Made by a program: the position numbers and the translations under genes
Shown: positions 8,491-17,236 of the stretch, one piece after another
How positions within the stretch are numbered: the stretch's first letter is position 1
Layout of the letters: each line of letters opens with the position of its first letter
Source: Microbacterium sp. AK009
GTDB taxonomy: Bacteria > Actinomycetota > Actinomycetes > Actinomycetales > Microbacteriaceae
Direction of reading: 5' to 3'
Assembly (NCBI RefSeq): GCF_013410955.1
Contig: NZ_JACCCG010000004.1
Span: 248,001 to 312,000 of the forward strand
DNA length: 64,000 bases
Notes under the pieces: model-generated
Seen by the model: the letters and a program-made list of their open reading frames with translations, nothing else
The model's database searches: none
Told to the model about the DNA's origin: nothing

Positions 8491-9159
8491 ATGAGTGAGG
8501 TCGTCGTGACGGTGCATGGGGAACACGTGGCCCGGGTGGCCCCTGAGGAGGCCGTGGCCACTCTCGTGGTCCGCGCCGAAGGCGCGACCCGCGAGCGAGT
8601 GGTCGCAGACATCTCCGCGTGGAGCGCGCCGCTGCGCGACGAGCTCGAGGAGGCGCACACCGAAGGACGTGTCGCGCAGTGGTCCAGCGACAGCGTGTCG
8701 GTGTGGTCCGAGCGACCGTGGAACGCCGAGGGAAGGCGTCTGGCTCCCGTCCACCACGCGTCGGTGAACATGTCGGCGATCTTCACCGACTTCGACGCCC
8801 TGTCCGCGTGGGCGAGCGAGGTCATCGAGCGCGACGGTGTGCAGTTCACGGGAGTCGACTGGCGACTCTCCCCCCTGACACGAGCCGCTGTGGAACGCTC
8901 GGTGGCCGCCGAGGCGGTCACCGTCGCCGTCGAACGTGCGACGGCCTATGCCCGCGCGCTCGGGCTGTCGGATGTGACCGCCGTCGAGATCGCGGATGCC
9001 GGGATGCTGACTGACGATCGGGGGGCGCGCGGTGAATCGGCTCGACCGCTGATGGCCCGCGCCGCGTTCGCCGGTGACGCGGGCGGGGCCGATATCCGGC
9101 TCCAGCCCGCGGATGTCGTCGTCAGCGCGACCGTCGACGCGCGATTCGTCGCTCGGTGA
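8491..9159 (+). CDS. SIMPL (DUF541) domain protein
   Basis: A 222-residue protein of the SIMPL/DUF541 family, shown by VTVHGEHVARVAPEEAVATL at the N-terminus and the later stretch AVTVAVERATAYARALGLSDVTAVEIADAG. Start at ATG 8491 because the frame upstream has no family similarity. No signal peptide or membrane helix is seen, so it is probably cytoplasmic. It is divergent from the DUF4397 operon and convergent with smpB, whose stop is 4 bases away. The molecular function of the family is unknown to me. Confidence 0.82.
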   Translation: MSEVVVTVHGEHVARVAPEEAVATLVVRAEGATRERVVADISAWSAPLRDELEEAHTEGRVAQWSSDSVSVWSERPWNAEGRRLAPVHHASVNMSAIFTDFDALSAWASEVIERDGVQFTGVDWRLSPLTRAAVERSVAAEAVTVAVERATAYARALGLSDVTAVEIADAGMLTDDRGARGESARPLMARAAFAGDAGGADIRLQPADVVVSATVDARFVAR

Positions 9160-9162
9160 CGC

Positions 9163-9639
9163 TCACTCGCCGAGACGGTTGCGGGTTCGCATCGCCCGCT
9201 CCGCCTCGCGACGGTCCTGGCGCTCGCGGAGGGTCTGGCGCTTGTCGAATTCACGCTTGCCCTTGGCCACGGCGATCTCGACCTTGGCGCGTCCGTCGGA
9301 GAAGTACAGGCGCAGCGGAACCAGCGTGTACCCGCCCGCGGAGACGGCGTGGGAGAGCTTGACGATCTCGTCCTTGTGCAGGAGCAGCTTGCGCGTGCGC
9401 TTGGCCGCGTGATTGGTCCAGTGCCCCTGGGAGTATTCGGGGATGTGGACGGCGTCGAGGAAGGCCTCCCCGCCGTCTATGTAGGCGTAGCCGTCGGTCA
9501 GGTTCGCGCGTCCCTGACGCAGCGACTTCACCTCGGTGCCGGTGAGGACGAGTCCCGCCTCATAGGTCTTGTCGATGAGGTAGTCGTGGCGCGCGCGACG
9601 GTTCGTCGCGATGACCTTCTCACCGCGTTCGCGTGCCAT
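9163..9639 (-). CDS. smpB: SsrA-binding protein SmpB
   Basis: tmRNA partner in trans-translation, 158 residues, normal length. Family hallmarks: [20 protein letters not shown] near the N-terminus, [14 protein letters not shown], the [20 protein letters not shown] block, and a basic C-terminal tail ([20 protein letters not shown]) that inserts into the mRNA channel. Start at 9639 is supported by GGAGGA upstream. It follows ftsX on the minus strand after an 80-base gap. Confidence 0.96.
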   Translation of the reverse strand: MARERGEKVIATNRRARHDYLIDKTYEAGLVLTGTEVKSLRQGRANLTDGYAYIDGGEAFLDAVHIPEYSQGHWTNHAAKRTRKLLLHKDEIVKLSHAVSAGGYTLVPLRLYFSDGRAKVEIAVAKGKREFDKRQTLRERQDRREAERAMRTRNRLGE

Positions 9640-9719
9640 GGCTGCATCCTCCTTCAGGCCGCGCGGCGGCATCCGGTCCTCCGGAATCGCGCACGGCAGC
9701 CCGCCAGTCTAGCAAGCGG

Positions 9720-10634
9720 TCAGGTCCGCAGCCACCGGCGGATGGCGAAGCTCGCCGACAGCGCAGCGAGGACCACGCCGATGGCGACGATCACGGGGAT
9801 CACGACGGCGACGTCGGCGCCGTCGACCCACGTCGTGACGAATTGCACGCGTCCGCGCAGCTCCTCGACGCCGAAATGCAGGCCCAGGACGACCGTGACA
9901 CTCGCGAGGATGGAGCCGATGAGGGCTGCGAAGACACCTTCCAGGACGAAGGGAGTCTGGATGAAGCGGTTCGATGCTCCGACCATGCGCATGATCCCGA
10001 GCTCACGGCGCCGTGCGAAGGCCGAGAGTCGGATCGTGGTGGCGATGAGGAGGACCGCGGCGATCAGCATCAGTCCGGCGATGCCCACCGCGATGTAGGT
10101 GGCGACGGTCAACGCCGAGAAGAGGGGATCGAGGTACTGCAGCTGATCTTCGACGACTTCGACGCCCTCCATGCCCTGGAACGCCTCGATGATGACATCC
10201 GAGCGGCGGTGGTCGACGAGGTTGATCCGGAAGGTCTCGTTCAGCTGATCGGGGGTGATGACGCTGGCGTAGTCCTCGCCGAGCAGGTCGATGACGTTCT
10301 CGTAGGCTTCGTCACGATTCTCGAAGCGCACCGCATCGATGAGCGGCGCGATCGCCGGACTGTCCAGCTGCGTCTGGACGGCGGCGATCTGCTCGGCCGT
10401 CGCGACACCGCCGGCACAGGTGCCTTCCTGCGTCGACACGGAGGTGCACATGCTGATCGCGACCTGCGCCCGGTCGGCCCAGAAGTTCTCCATCTTGCCG
10501 ATCTGCATCTGCATGAGGATCGCCGCGCCGACGAAGGTGAGCGAGACGAATGTGACGAGCACCACAGAGATGACCATCGAGGCGTTCCGACGAAGTCCCG
10601 TGAACGCCTCGGCCAGTACCAGACCGACCCTCAC
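9720..10634 (-). CDS. ftsX: Cell division protein FtsX
   Basis: Membrane partner of FtsE, 304 residues. One helix near the N-terminus (about 20-43) is followed by a large extracellular loop (about 44-175) and three C-terminal helices with the FtsX-type linker RLSAFARRRELGIMRMVGAS. The loop holds two cysteines (SMCTSVSTQEGTCAGG) that may form a disulfide. GTG start at 10634 overlaps the ftsE stop (GTGA). By family knowledge the pair activates peptidoglycan hydrolases at the septum; the hydrolase partner is not in the window. Confidence 0.94.
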   Translation of the reverse strand: MRVGLVLAEAFTGLRRNASMVISVVLVTFVSLTFVGAAILMQMQIGKMENFWADRAQVAISMCTSVSTQEGTCAGGVATAEQIAAVQTQLDSPAIAPLIDAVRFENRDEAYENVIDLLGEDYASVITPDQLNETFRINLVDHRRSDVIIEAFQGMEGVEVVEDQLQYLDPLFSALTVATYIAVGIAGLMLIAAVLLIATTIRLSAFARRRELGIMRMVGASNRFIQTPFVLEGVFAALIGSILASVTVVLGLHFGVEELRGRVQFVTTWVDGADVAVVIPVIVAIGVVLAALSASFAIRRWLRT

Positions 10635-11704
10635 GAGGTCGGCCCGACTTCGTCGTCCCGGTCGCGACGACCCAGACCGAGTCGATCGGCGACGCCGAGC
10701 TCGGCGACCTCGACTTCGGGGATGTCCTGCACGGGCACCGGCTGCGTCTGCGGCCGCGTGATGCCCTGGGGCGCGGCCGCGACGGACGCGGCGTGCTCCT
10801 GCTCCCGTGGCTGGGCGCCGGCGGCCACCGTCGCCGGCTCTGGGGCCGGCTCGCGGGCCGGCTCGCGGGCTTCGCCCGCCCATGGCGGCGCCTCGGACTC
10901 GGGCGGAAGGCTCGTTCCGGCCATCGCCGCCGCTTCGCGCTGGAGTTCGAGCACGGCCGTGAGAGCGGCGACCGCGGCGGCCCCCCGCTCGGGCTCGGGA
11001 GCGAGACTCGGAATCGCCGAGGTGTCCCCGTACCCGCCGTGGCGTTCGTCGCGGACCATCTCGCCGTTCTTCAGCTCGATCACGCGTCGCTTCATCTGGT
11101 CGACGAAACCCGCCTCGTGCGTTGCCATGACCACCGTGGTGCCGTTGGCGTTGATGCGGGCAAGCAGCTGCATGATGTCCACGGATGTGGCGGGGTCGAG
11201 GTTCCCGGTGGGCTCGTCGGCCAGCAGGACCTGAGGCCGATTGGCCAGCGCCCGGGCGATCGCCACGCGCTGCTGCTCGCCGCCGGAGAGCTCGTGCGGG
11301 AACCGCTTCTCCTTGCCGGCGAGGCCGACGAGGGACAGAACCTCGGGAACCGCCTGCTGGATGAACGCACGAGATGACCCGATCACCTGCAGGGTGAACG
11401 CGACATTCTGGAACACCGTCTTGGACGGCAGCAGCCGGAAGTCCTGGAACACCGCCCCGATGTGACGGCGGAAGTACGGCACCTTGCGATTGGAGAGCGT
11501 GCGCACATCGCGGCCCAGCACCACCACGCGACCGTCGCTCGGCACGTCCTCACGCAGGATCAGCCGGAGGCACGAGGACTTGCCCGAGCCCGACGCGCCC
11601 ACGAGGAAGACGAATTCGCCGCGGAGCACCTCAAAGTCCACCTTGTTCAGGGCGGGCCGGGAGGTGCCGCGATAGTGCTTCGTGACGTTCTCGAACCGGA
11701 TCAT
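10631..11704 (-). CDS. ftsE: Cell division ATP-binding protein FtsE with long C-terminal extension
   Basis: ABC ATPase of the FtsEX complex, 357 residues where the family is usually about 220-230. Core motifs are intact: Walker A GASGSGKS (36-43), signature LSGGE (139-143), Walker B LLADEP (160-165), switch H196. Residues from about 223 form a Pro/Ala/Glu-rich, probably disordered tail with short repeats such as EPAREPAPEP. The tail is followed directly by the coupled ftsX start. Gene order prfB-ftsE-ftsX-smpB is conserved in actinobacteria. Confidence 0.94.
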   Translation of the reverse strand: MIRFENVTKHYRGTSRPALNKVDFEVLRGEFVFLVGASGSGKSSCLRLILREDVPSDGRVVVLGRDVRTLSNRKVPYFRRHIGAVFQDFRLLPSKTVFQNVAFTLQVIGSSRAFIQQAVPEVLSLVGLAGKEKRFPHELSGGEQQRVAIARALANRPQVLLADEPTGNLDPATSVDIMQLLARINANGTTVVMATHEAGFVDQMKRRVIELKNGEMVRDERHGGYGDTSAIPSLAPEPERGAAAVAALTAVLELQREAAAMAGTSLPPESEAPPWAGEAREPAREPAPEPATVAAGAQPREQEHAASVAAAPQGITRPQTQPVPVQDIPEVEVAELGVADRLGLGRRDRDDEVGPTS

Positions 11705-11769
11705 GGCGTGACGAGCCTAAGCGGCGGCGCGTCGGAGGCGCCGAACGACACCCGGCGCGGCGTCATCCG

Positions 11770-12882
11770 TCAGTCGTCGTCGTCCTTGCGCTTGCGCCAG
11801 CGGATACCGGCGGCGATGAAGCCGTCGATGTCGCCGTCGAACACCGGCGCCGGGTTTCCGACCTCGTGGCCGGTGCGCAGGTCTTTCACCAGCTGCTGGC
11901 CGTAGAGGAAGTACGAGCGCATCTGGTCGCCCCAGCTGGCGGTGATGGTTCCCGCGAGCTCCTTCTTCTTCGCGGCCTCCTCCTCGCGCTTGAGCAGCAG
12001 CAGGCGCGTCTGGAGCACGCGCATCGCGGCGGCGCGGTTCTGGATCTGCGACTTCTCGTTCTGCATCGACACGACGATCCCCGTCGGGAGGTGCGTGATG
12101 CGCACCGCCGAGTCGGTCGTGTTCACCGACTGCCCACCGGGGCCGGACGAGCGGAAGACGTCGACGCGGATGTCGCCCTCGGGGATGTCGACCTCCACGG
12201 CCTCCTCCATCACCGGGATCACCTCGACGGCGGCGAACGAGGTCTGCCGCTTGTCCGCCGCGCCGAACGGACTGATCCGCGCGAGGCGGTGGGTCCCCGC
12301 CTCGACGGACAGCGTGCCGTAGGCGTAGGGCGCGTCGATCTCGAAGGTCGCCGACTTGATGCCGGCACCCTCGGCGTAGGAGGTGTCCATGACCTTCACG
12401 GGATACTTGTGGCGCTCCGCCCACCGCAGGTACATGCGCATGAGCATCTCGGCGAAGTCGGTGGCGTCGTCACCGCCGGCGCCGGAGCGGATCGTGACGA
12501 CGGCGGAACGGTCGTCGTACTCCCCGTCCAGGAGCGTCTGCACCTCGAGCTGCCCGATGACGTCTTCGAGCTCGGCGATCTCGTGACGAGCCTCCTCCGC
12601 GGAGTCCTCGTCCTCCATCTCGTTGGCGAGCTCGACCAGGACCTCGAGGTCGTCGAGGCGCCGTTCGATGTCGGTGATGCGCTTCAGCTCGCTCTGGCGG
12701 TGGCTGAGGGCGCTGGTGACCTTCTGCGCCTTGTCGACGTCGTCCCACAGATCGGGGGCGCCGGCTTCGTCGCTGAGGCGCGCGATCTCGGCCTCCAGGG
12801 CGTCGACATCCACGACGGCCTTGATGTCGGAGAACGTCGACCGGAGGGCCTTGATGTCTTCGGAGGGATCGAATTCGAGCAT
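11770..12882 (-). CDS. prfB: Peptide chain release factor 2
   Basis: Terminates translation at UGA and UAA. 370 residues, full length. The tripeptide anticodon SPF (204-206) identifies RF2 rather than RF1, and the catalytic GGQ is at 249-251 ([18 protein letters not shown]). The gene is open from the ATG without the programmed frameshift found in many other bacteria. It heads the prfB-ftsE-ftsX-smpB block and is divergent from the MFS gene, with 20 bases between their start codons. Confidence 0.96.
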   Translation of the reverse strand: MLEFDPSEDIKALRSTFSDIKAVVDVDALEAEIARLSDEAGAPDLWDDVDKAQKVTSALSHRQSELKRITDIERRLDDLEVLVELANEMEDEDSAEEARHEIAELEDVIGQLEVQTLLDGEYDDRSAVVTIRSGAGGDDATDFAEMLMRMYLRWAERHKYPVKVMDTSYAEGAGIKSATFEIDAPYAYGTLSVEAGTHRLARISPFGAADKRQTSFAAVEVIPVMEEAVEVDIPEGDIRVDVFRSSGPGGQSVNTTDSAVRITHLPTGIVVSMQNEKSQIQNRAAAMRVLQTRLLLLKREEEAAKKKELAGTITASWGDQMRSYFLYGQQLVKDLRTGHEVGNPAPVFDGDIDGFIAAGIRWRKRKDDDD

Positions 12883-12902
12883 GACAGTCCAGACTAACGT
12901 GG

Positions 12903-14234
12903 ATGATCGTGTCAGATCCTCCGCCTCGCTCCCCCGGCGCGGCGGCGGTGCTCGGCCGCTTCGCGCCGATGATCTACGGTCCGACGCTCCTGTTCGCCCT
13001 GGGCGAGGGGGCGATCCTGCCGCTCATCCCCGTGATCGCCGCGCGCCTGGGTGCCGACATCGCCACGGCTGCACTGGTGGCGTCCGCGCTCGTCGTCGGT
13101 CAGCTGTGCGGCAACATCCCCGCGGGCTACGCCGTCGCCCGCATCGGCGAGCGCCTCACCATGGCGATCGCGGGTGTGCTCTCCCTCCTCGGCGTGGTGG
13201 GCATGGTGTTCGCGCCGGGGCTCGGGGTGTTCGCCGCATCGGTCTTCCTCATCGGCTTCTGCGCGGCGGCCTTCGGTCTTGCCCGTCACTCCTTCATGAC
13301 CACCCGCGTGCCGCTGTGGTTCCGGGCACGGGCGCTGTCGCTTCTGGGGGGAACCTTCCGGCTCGGGATGTTCGTGGGCCCTTTCCTCTCGGCGGGACTC
13401 CTCACGCTCTTCGGCGACGAGACGGCGAGCATCTGGTTCTTTGGCGCGTGCCTCGTCGCGGTCATCGCGCTGGTCCTCTTGGGCCCCGATCCCGAAAGGA
13501 CCCTGATCACCGGCCGGGACAGACGGGATGCCGCGGGCTCCGCTTCGGGCGTCCGGGACAGCCAGGACGGCGAGACCGACACCGGCGAGCCGGTCACCAC
13601 GGGATCGGTGCCGGTCCTCGGGCGACGTCCGCCACGCGACGGCGTCTTCCGCACGATGTGGCGGCACCGCGCTGTGCTGTCGCGGCTGGGGGTCGCCGCA
13701 GCATCCCTCTCCGCCGTGCGCTCGGCCCGCCAGGTCGTCCTCCCGCTCTGGGGCGTCTCCATCGGCCTCGACGCGCAGACGATCGCCCTCGTGGTGGGAG
13801 TGTCGGGCGCGATCGACTTCGCGCTCTTCTACGCCAGTGGCCAGGTGATGGATCGGTTCGGTCGGCTGTGGGCCGCGCTTCCGGCGATGATCCTCATGGG
13901 GGCGGGCTTCCTGGCCCTCGCGTTCACCCATGATGTGGCTTCGGCGGACATGTGGTTCGCGATGTTCGGGGCCGTGCTGGGAGTCGGGAACGGACTCTCC
14001 AGCGGGATCCTCCTCACCCTGGGCGCCGACGCGGCACCGCCCGACGATCCTGCGCCCTTCCTCGGCTCGTGGCGCACACTGACCGATGCCGGGGGCGCCC
14101 TGGCCCCTCTCGCCGTGTCGGCGATCGCGGCAGTGGCGTCGCTGTCGGTCGCGGCGGCGGTGATCGGCGTCGTCGGCTTCGTCGGTGCGGGGGCCTTCGC
14201 CCGGTGGGTGCCGCGGTTCGTGCCGCGCCCCTGA
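12903..14234 (+). CDS. MFS transporter
   Basis: Major facilitator superfamily permease, 443 residues, about 12 transmembrane helices in two blocks separated by a hydrophilic loop (about residues 198-250, rich in Asp/Gly/Arg). The loop 2-3 region reads [17 protein letters not shown], a variant of the MFS motif A. Substrate not predictable; it looks like a drug/metabolite exporter. Its ATG is only 20 bases from the divergent prfB ATG, so the promoter must be inside prfB, or the message is nearly leaderless; ATG at 12969 is a less likely alternative. Confidence 0.85.
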   Translation: MIVSDPPPRSPGAAAVLGRFAPMIYGPTLLFALGEGAILPLIPVIAARLGADIATAALVASALVVGQLCGNIPAGYAVARIGERLTMAIAGVLSLLGVVGMVFAPGLGVFAASVFLIGFCAAAFGLARHSFMTTRVPLWFRARALSLLGGTFRLGMFVGPFLSAGLLTLFGDETASIWFFGACLVAVIALVLLGPDPERTLITGRDRRDAAGSASGVRDSQDGETDTGEPVTTGSVPVLGRRPPRDGVFRTMWRHRAVLSRLGVAAASLSAVRSARQVVLPLWGVSIGLDAQTIALVVGVSGAIDFALFYASGQVMDRFGRLWAALPAMILMGAGFLALAFTHDVASADMWFAMFGAVLGVGNGLSSGILLTLGADAAPPDDPAPFLGSWRTLTDAGGALAPLAVSAIAAVASLSVAAAVIGVVGFVGAGAFARWVPRFVPRP

Positions 14235-14264
14235 TGAGACACCGGCCGGGCGTACGCTCTGGTC

Positions 14265-14654
14265 ATGGTCGTCGCAGGGCTCGTCTTCGCAGCGATCGCT
14301 GCGCTCATCCACGTCTACATCTTCGTCCTGGAGTCGCTGACCTGGACCAGCGCCCGCACGCGGAGGACCTTCGGCGTGCGCAGCCTCGAGGAGGCGCAGG
14401 TGACGAAGGCGTTGGCGTTCAACCAGGGGTTCTACAACCTGTTCCTCGCCGTGTCGGCGCTTCTCGGCATCGTGCTCGTGACCGCCGGCGCCACCACGGT
14501 CGGCGCGACTCTCGTGTTCGCGGGGACCGGGTCGATGGTCGCCGCCGGCCTCGTGCTCATCCTGTCGAACCGGCGCATGGTGCGACCCGCCGCCATCCAG
14601 GCGGTGCCGCCGTTGATCGCGGTCATCGCGCTCGCGATCGGACTGGCCGCCTGA
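14265..14654 (+). CDS. DUF1304 family membrane protein
   Basis: Small integral membrane protein, 129 residues, four predicted helices. Family features are the N-terminal LIHVYIFVLESLTW and the central KALAFNQGFYNLFLA, characteristic of DUF1304 (YqjF/PF06993-type). It follows the MFS gene by 30 bases in the same direction and may share its transcript. Function unknown. Confidence 0.85.
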   Translation: MVVAGLVFAAIAALIHVYIFVLESLTWTSARTRRTFGVRSLEEAQVTKALAFNQGFYNLFLAVSALLGIVLVTAGATTVGATLVFAGTGSMVAAGLVLILSNRRMVRPAAIQAVPPLIAVIALAIGLAA

Positions 14655-14671
14655 CGCCGGCGGCTTTCTCG

Positions 14672-15160
14672 TCAGCGCAGCGCGGTGCGGCTGGTGGCCG
14701 TGGCCTCGAGCGCCACGCCCTCGGGGACGAAGAGCGCCGCGATCGGCGGCCGCCACGTGCCCGCGACCGTCACCCGGGCGGAGGTGCCGTCGGGTGTACT
14801 CGCGGCGACGACCCGCAGATCACCGCCCCACTGTCCCACGAGCGCGGTGGCGAGTTCCCCGACGTCATCGTCGGTCAGGAGGGCACGCGGTTCGCCGTCG
14901 TCGATCACCAGCTCGAAGCCGTCCGCACCTGCGAGGGCCGCGGCATCGGCCGCCGCGTCGACCCGCTTCTGCGCGAGATAGAGACTTGTCGCGTCGACGC
15001 AGACGAAGACGACCACGAGCGCGAGGATGGCGTAGCCGAGCGTGAGGAGCAGGACGCTGCCGGTGTCGTCCGGCGCGGCGGTGTCGTCCGGCGCGTCGGT
15101 GTGATCCGGCGCGGCGGTGTCATCCGGCGCGGCGGGGGCGCCTCGGCCGCGACGTGTCAT
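14672..15160 (-). CDS. TadG-like pilus-locus protein with hexapeptide repeats
   Basis: Last gene of the tad locus, 162 residues from ATG 15160, whose start overlaps the preceding TadE stop by 4 bp. Residues 10-33 are four tandem copies of APDDTA-like hexapeptides. One transmembrane helix follows (about 35-58; GSVLLLTLGYAILALVVVFV), then the region LAQKRVDAAADAAALAGADG typical of TadG/Rv3660-cluster proteins. The outside domain is small. It lacks the Glu of type IVb prepilins after Gly34, as TadG-like proteins usually do. Confidence 0.78.
   Translation of the reverse strand: MTRRGRGAPAAPDDTAAPDHTDAPDDTAAPDDTGSVLLLTLGYAILALVVVFVCVDATSLYLAQKRVDAAADAAALAGADGFELVIDDGEPRALLTDDDVGELATALVGQWGGDLRVVAASTPDGTSARVTVAGTWRPPIAALFVPEGVALEATATSRTALR
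15062..15133 (-). repeat. 18-bp tandem repeat, four units, in tadG-like gene
   Basis: Four 18-bp units encode the hexapeptides APDDTA, APDHTD, APDDTA and APDDTG. Units differ at one or two positions each, so copy number could vary between strains. Confidence 0.85.
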
Positions 15161-15636
15161 CCGCCCTCCCAGAATCGGGAGACCCGCTGAGCTGCCGTCG
15201 CCTCGACCGGGATGACGGCGGCCCGGTCCAGGCCGAACACCGGCGGCACCAGCGGCAGCGCGACCGAGCTGCGCACACTCACGAGCAGCGTCGCCCCCGC
15301 CCGGGGGCACGCGGTTCCCGCCGGAGCGCACGCGAGCGAAAGATCAAGGCGACCGGGATCGATGCCGTACTCCGCCGCGACGGAGGCGAGAACCCGTCCG
15401 GCACGTCGATCGGCGTCGGTGGCGTCGCTCGCGCCCGCCACAGCGCGCGCGACATGACGGGCACCGGCTTCCACTCCGAGGGCCTGGCCCTGGATGATGC
15501 CGAGCGTCACGACGACGTACACGAGCGGGACGAGGAGGAGCAGGCCGACGACGATGAACTCCAACGCAGCAGAGCCGCGGTCGTCCGGGTCGACGTCGGT
15601 GTCCGCCCCCTCAATCGAGGGATTCCACGGGTGCAT
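15157..15636 (-). CDS. TadE-like pseudopilin (second)
   Basis: TadE-family protein, 159 residues. After a short hydrophilic leader there is a prepilin-type junction DDRG21-SAALEF with Glu at +5 (E26), then a hydrophobic helix (IVVGLLLLVPLVYVVVTLGI). The C-terminal domain has two cysteines close together (ACAPAGTACPRAG). Start overlaps the upstream TadE-like gene by 26 bp and stop overlaps the TadG-like gene by 4 bp. Confidence 0.85.
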   Translation of the reverse strand: MHPWNPSIEGADTDVDPDDRGSAALEFIVVGLLLLVPLVYVVVTLGIIQGQALGVEAGARHVARAVAGASDATDADRRAGRVLASVAAEYGIDPGRLDLSLACAPAGTACPRAGATLLVSVRSSVALPLVPPVFGLDRAAVIPVEATAAQRVSRFWEGG

Positions 15637-16039
15637 GGGCGCTCACCTCCATCGATCCGGGAAGACCGATCAGACCGATCACGGGAAGTGGAGCACGCAC
15701 GGTGACCTCCACGGCCGGGTAGCCGAAGGAGGCAGTCTCGGTGGCGACCACCTGGTCGGCGTACGCCGCACCGACGGTGCGGGAGACGATCTGCGACGTG
15801 CGGTCGGCCCCGTCCGCGAGGGACGTGTCGGCGAGAGCCGCGTGATAGGCGCCTTCGACTGCCGCATCGTGCACCACGTTGCGGACGTAAATGCCGAGTC
15901 CGAGTTGCAGAACGCCGAGCGTGAGCGCCGTCAGCATCACACCGACGAGGACGAACTCCACGGGCGCGGATCCACGGTCGTCGGCGGCATCCACTTCGAC
16001 CGCACGGATCAGGCGGTGGATGCCGGGCGCCACCGGCAC
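15611..16039 (-). CDS. TadE-like pseudopilin (first)
   Basis: TadE-family minor pseudopilin, 142 residues. The prepilin-type junction is DDRG23-SAPVEF with Glu at +5 (E28), followed by the helix VLVGVMLTALTLGVLQLGLG and a small extracytoplasmic domain. It lies between the small pilin-like gene and the second TadE gene. Processing would need a TadV/CpaA prepilin peptidase, which is not encoded in the window. Confidence 0.85.
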   Translation of the reverse strand: MPVAPGIHRLIRAVEVDAADDRGSAPVEFVLVGVMLTALTLGVLQLGLGIYVRNVVHDAAVEGAYHAALADTSLADGADRTSQIVSRTVGAAYADQVVATETASFGYPAVEVTVRAPLPVIGLIGLPGSMEVSAHAPVESLD

Positions 16040-16040
16040 C

Positions 16041-16241
16041 TCAGAAGCCCGAGACGCGCTCGATGGCCTGCTCGAAGAGTCCCGCCAGCGCCGGACCGGC
16101 GAGGGCCCAGATCACCACGACGAGTCCTGCGGTCATGAGGGTGATGAGCACCCAGCCGGGCACGTCGCCGCGGTCATCGGCGATCACATCGCCGAACGCC
16201 GTCCGCGCGCGGGTCCAGTTCCGGCTCACGAGCTCGCGCAT
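16041..16241 (-). CDS. Small pilin-like membrane protein of tad locus
   Basis: A 66-residue protein from ATG 16241, chosen for the GAAAGGAGAACGGC upstream; a longer GTG-free form from 16307 lacks a binding site. It has a basic N-terminus, then DDRG25-DVPGWVLITLMTAG and one helix ending in LAGPALAGLFEQAIERV. Size and position (between tadC and tadE) fit Flp pilin, but the residue at +5 after Gly25 is Trp rather than Glu. Either it is an atypical pilin or a non-pilin component. Confidence 0.75.
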   Translation of the reverse strand: MRELVSRNWTRARTAFGDVIADDRGDVPGWVLITLMTAGLVVVIWALAGPALAGLFEQAIERVSGF

Positions 16242-16303
16242 GCCGTTCTCCTTTCGTCGGGGGCAACCTGCCCTGTCGTACCGGGTGCTGAGGTGGGTGC
16301 CGG

Positions 16304-17236
16304 TCATCCGATTCCCAGTCGCAAGAGGAAGATGCCGGGGAACACGGCGAAGAGCACGCTCAGCGGCAGGATGAGGAAGACCAAAGGCACGAGCATGGCG
16401 ATCTCGTTGCGCCCCGCCCGTTCGATGAGCGAGCGCTTGGCGTCTTCGCGGGCGTCCAGCGCCTGTGCGTGAAGAACGTGAGCAAGCGGCGCACCACGGT
16501 CGATGGCGGCAACGAGGTGATCGACCGCGCGCGAGACAGCCGGTGACTCCACTCGCTCGGCCAGATCCGTGAGGGCGTCCGAGAGCGATGATCCGGTTCC
16601 CACGGCGACGACCGCGCCGCGCAGCTCGGCGGTCACCTCTCCGCCCGGCAGCTCACCGACTCGACGCAGCGCGTCGAGGATGCCTTCACCGGCAGACAGA
16701 CACAGAGCGAGGAACTCCAACACGGTAGGGAGTTCCTCCTCGATCCGGGCGCGTCGCTGCCGTGCGGCCCGTGACAGCTGCAGATTGCATGCGACGGCCC
16801 CGACGGTCGCGAAGAGCGGCGGGAGCAGCCCTACCGCGGGCGATCCGCGGCCGGTGAGGACGAGCACCACGACGACCACCGCGCCGACCGTGAGCCCCGC
16901 GAGCGCCACGCCGAGCTGACGTCCGCGAAAGGCGGCGACGTCGATGGTCCACGCCGCCTGACGAAGTCGTCGGTCCACCGAGACCGAACCGGCCAGACGC
17001 GCAGCGATCGTGTCCCGTAGCCGCTGCCAGGTCACCGCGAGATCCTCTCCGAATCCCGCCGTGAGCGGAGTCGCGCCGATCGGATCGGTGACATCGCGGA
17101 TGTATGGGGCGATGCGCCGGCTGAGCGAGGCAGATCGCCAGCGAGGGGCACGGGAGAGAAGGAGCAGGACGCCTGCCCCGAGAGCGACGCCGAGCACCAC
17201 CGCAAGGGACGCGTCCGTCAGAGTGACAGGGCTCAC
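16304..17236 (-). CDS. TadC-like inner-membrane platform protein
   Basis: Type II secretion F-domain protein, 310 residues from GTG 17236, with AAGGAGGTG upstream and the start overlapping the TadB stop (GTGA). Helices at the N-terminus, near 110-150 and at the C-terminus surround the cytoplasmic F domain with EEELPTVLEFLALCLSAGEG and a later RSLIERAGRNEIAMLVPLVF. It forms the pilus assembly platform with TadB. Upstream in-frame codons belong to other genes' antisense and were excluded. Confidence 0.87.
   Translation of the reverse strand: MSPVTLTDASLAVVLGVALGAGVLLLLSRAPRWRSASLSRRIAPYIRDVTDPIGATPLTAGFGEDLAVTWQRLRDTIAARLAGSVSVDRRLRQAAWTIDVAAFRGRQLGVALAGLTVGAVVVVVLVLTGRGSPAVGLLPPLFATVGAVACNLQLSRAARQRRARIEEELPTVLEFLALCLSAGEGILDALRRVGELPGGEVTAELRGAVVAVGTGSSLSDALTDLAERVESPAVSRAVDHLVAAIDRGAPLAHVLHAQALDAREDAKRSLIERAGRNEIAMLVPLVFLILPLSVLFAVFPGIFLLRLGIG

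Noticed and set aside
12800..12882. Programmed frameshift expected near the start of prfB
   Set aside because: The gene is open throughout with no in-frame UGA, so RF2 autoregulation by frameshifting is absent here.
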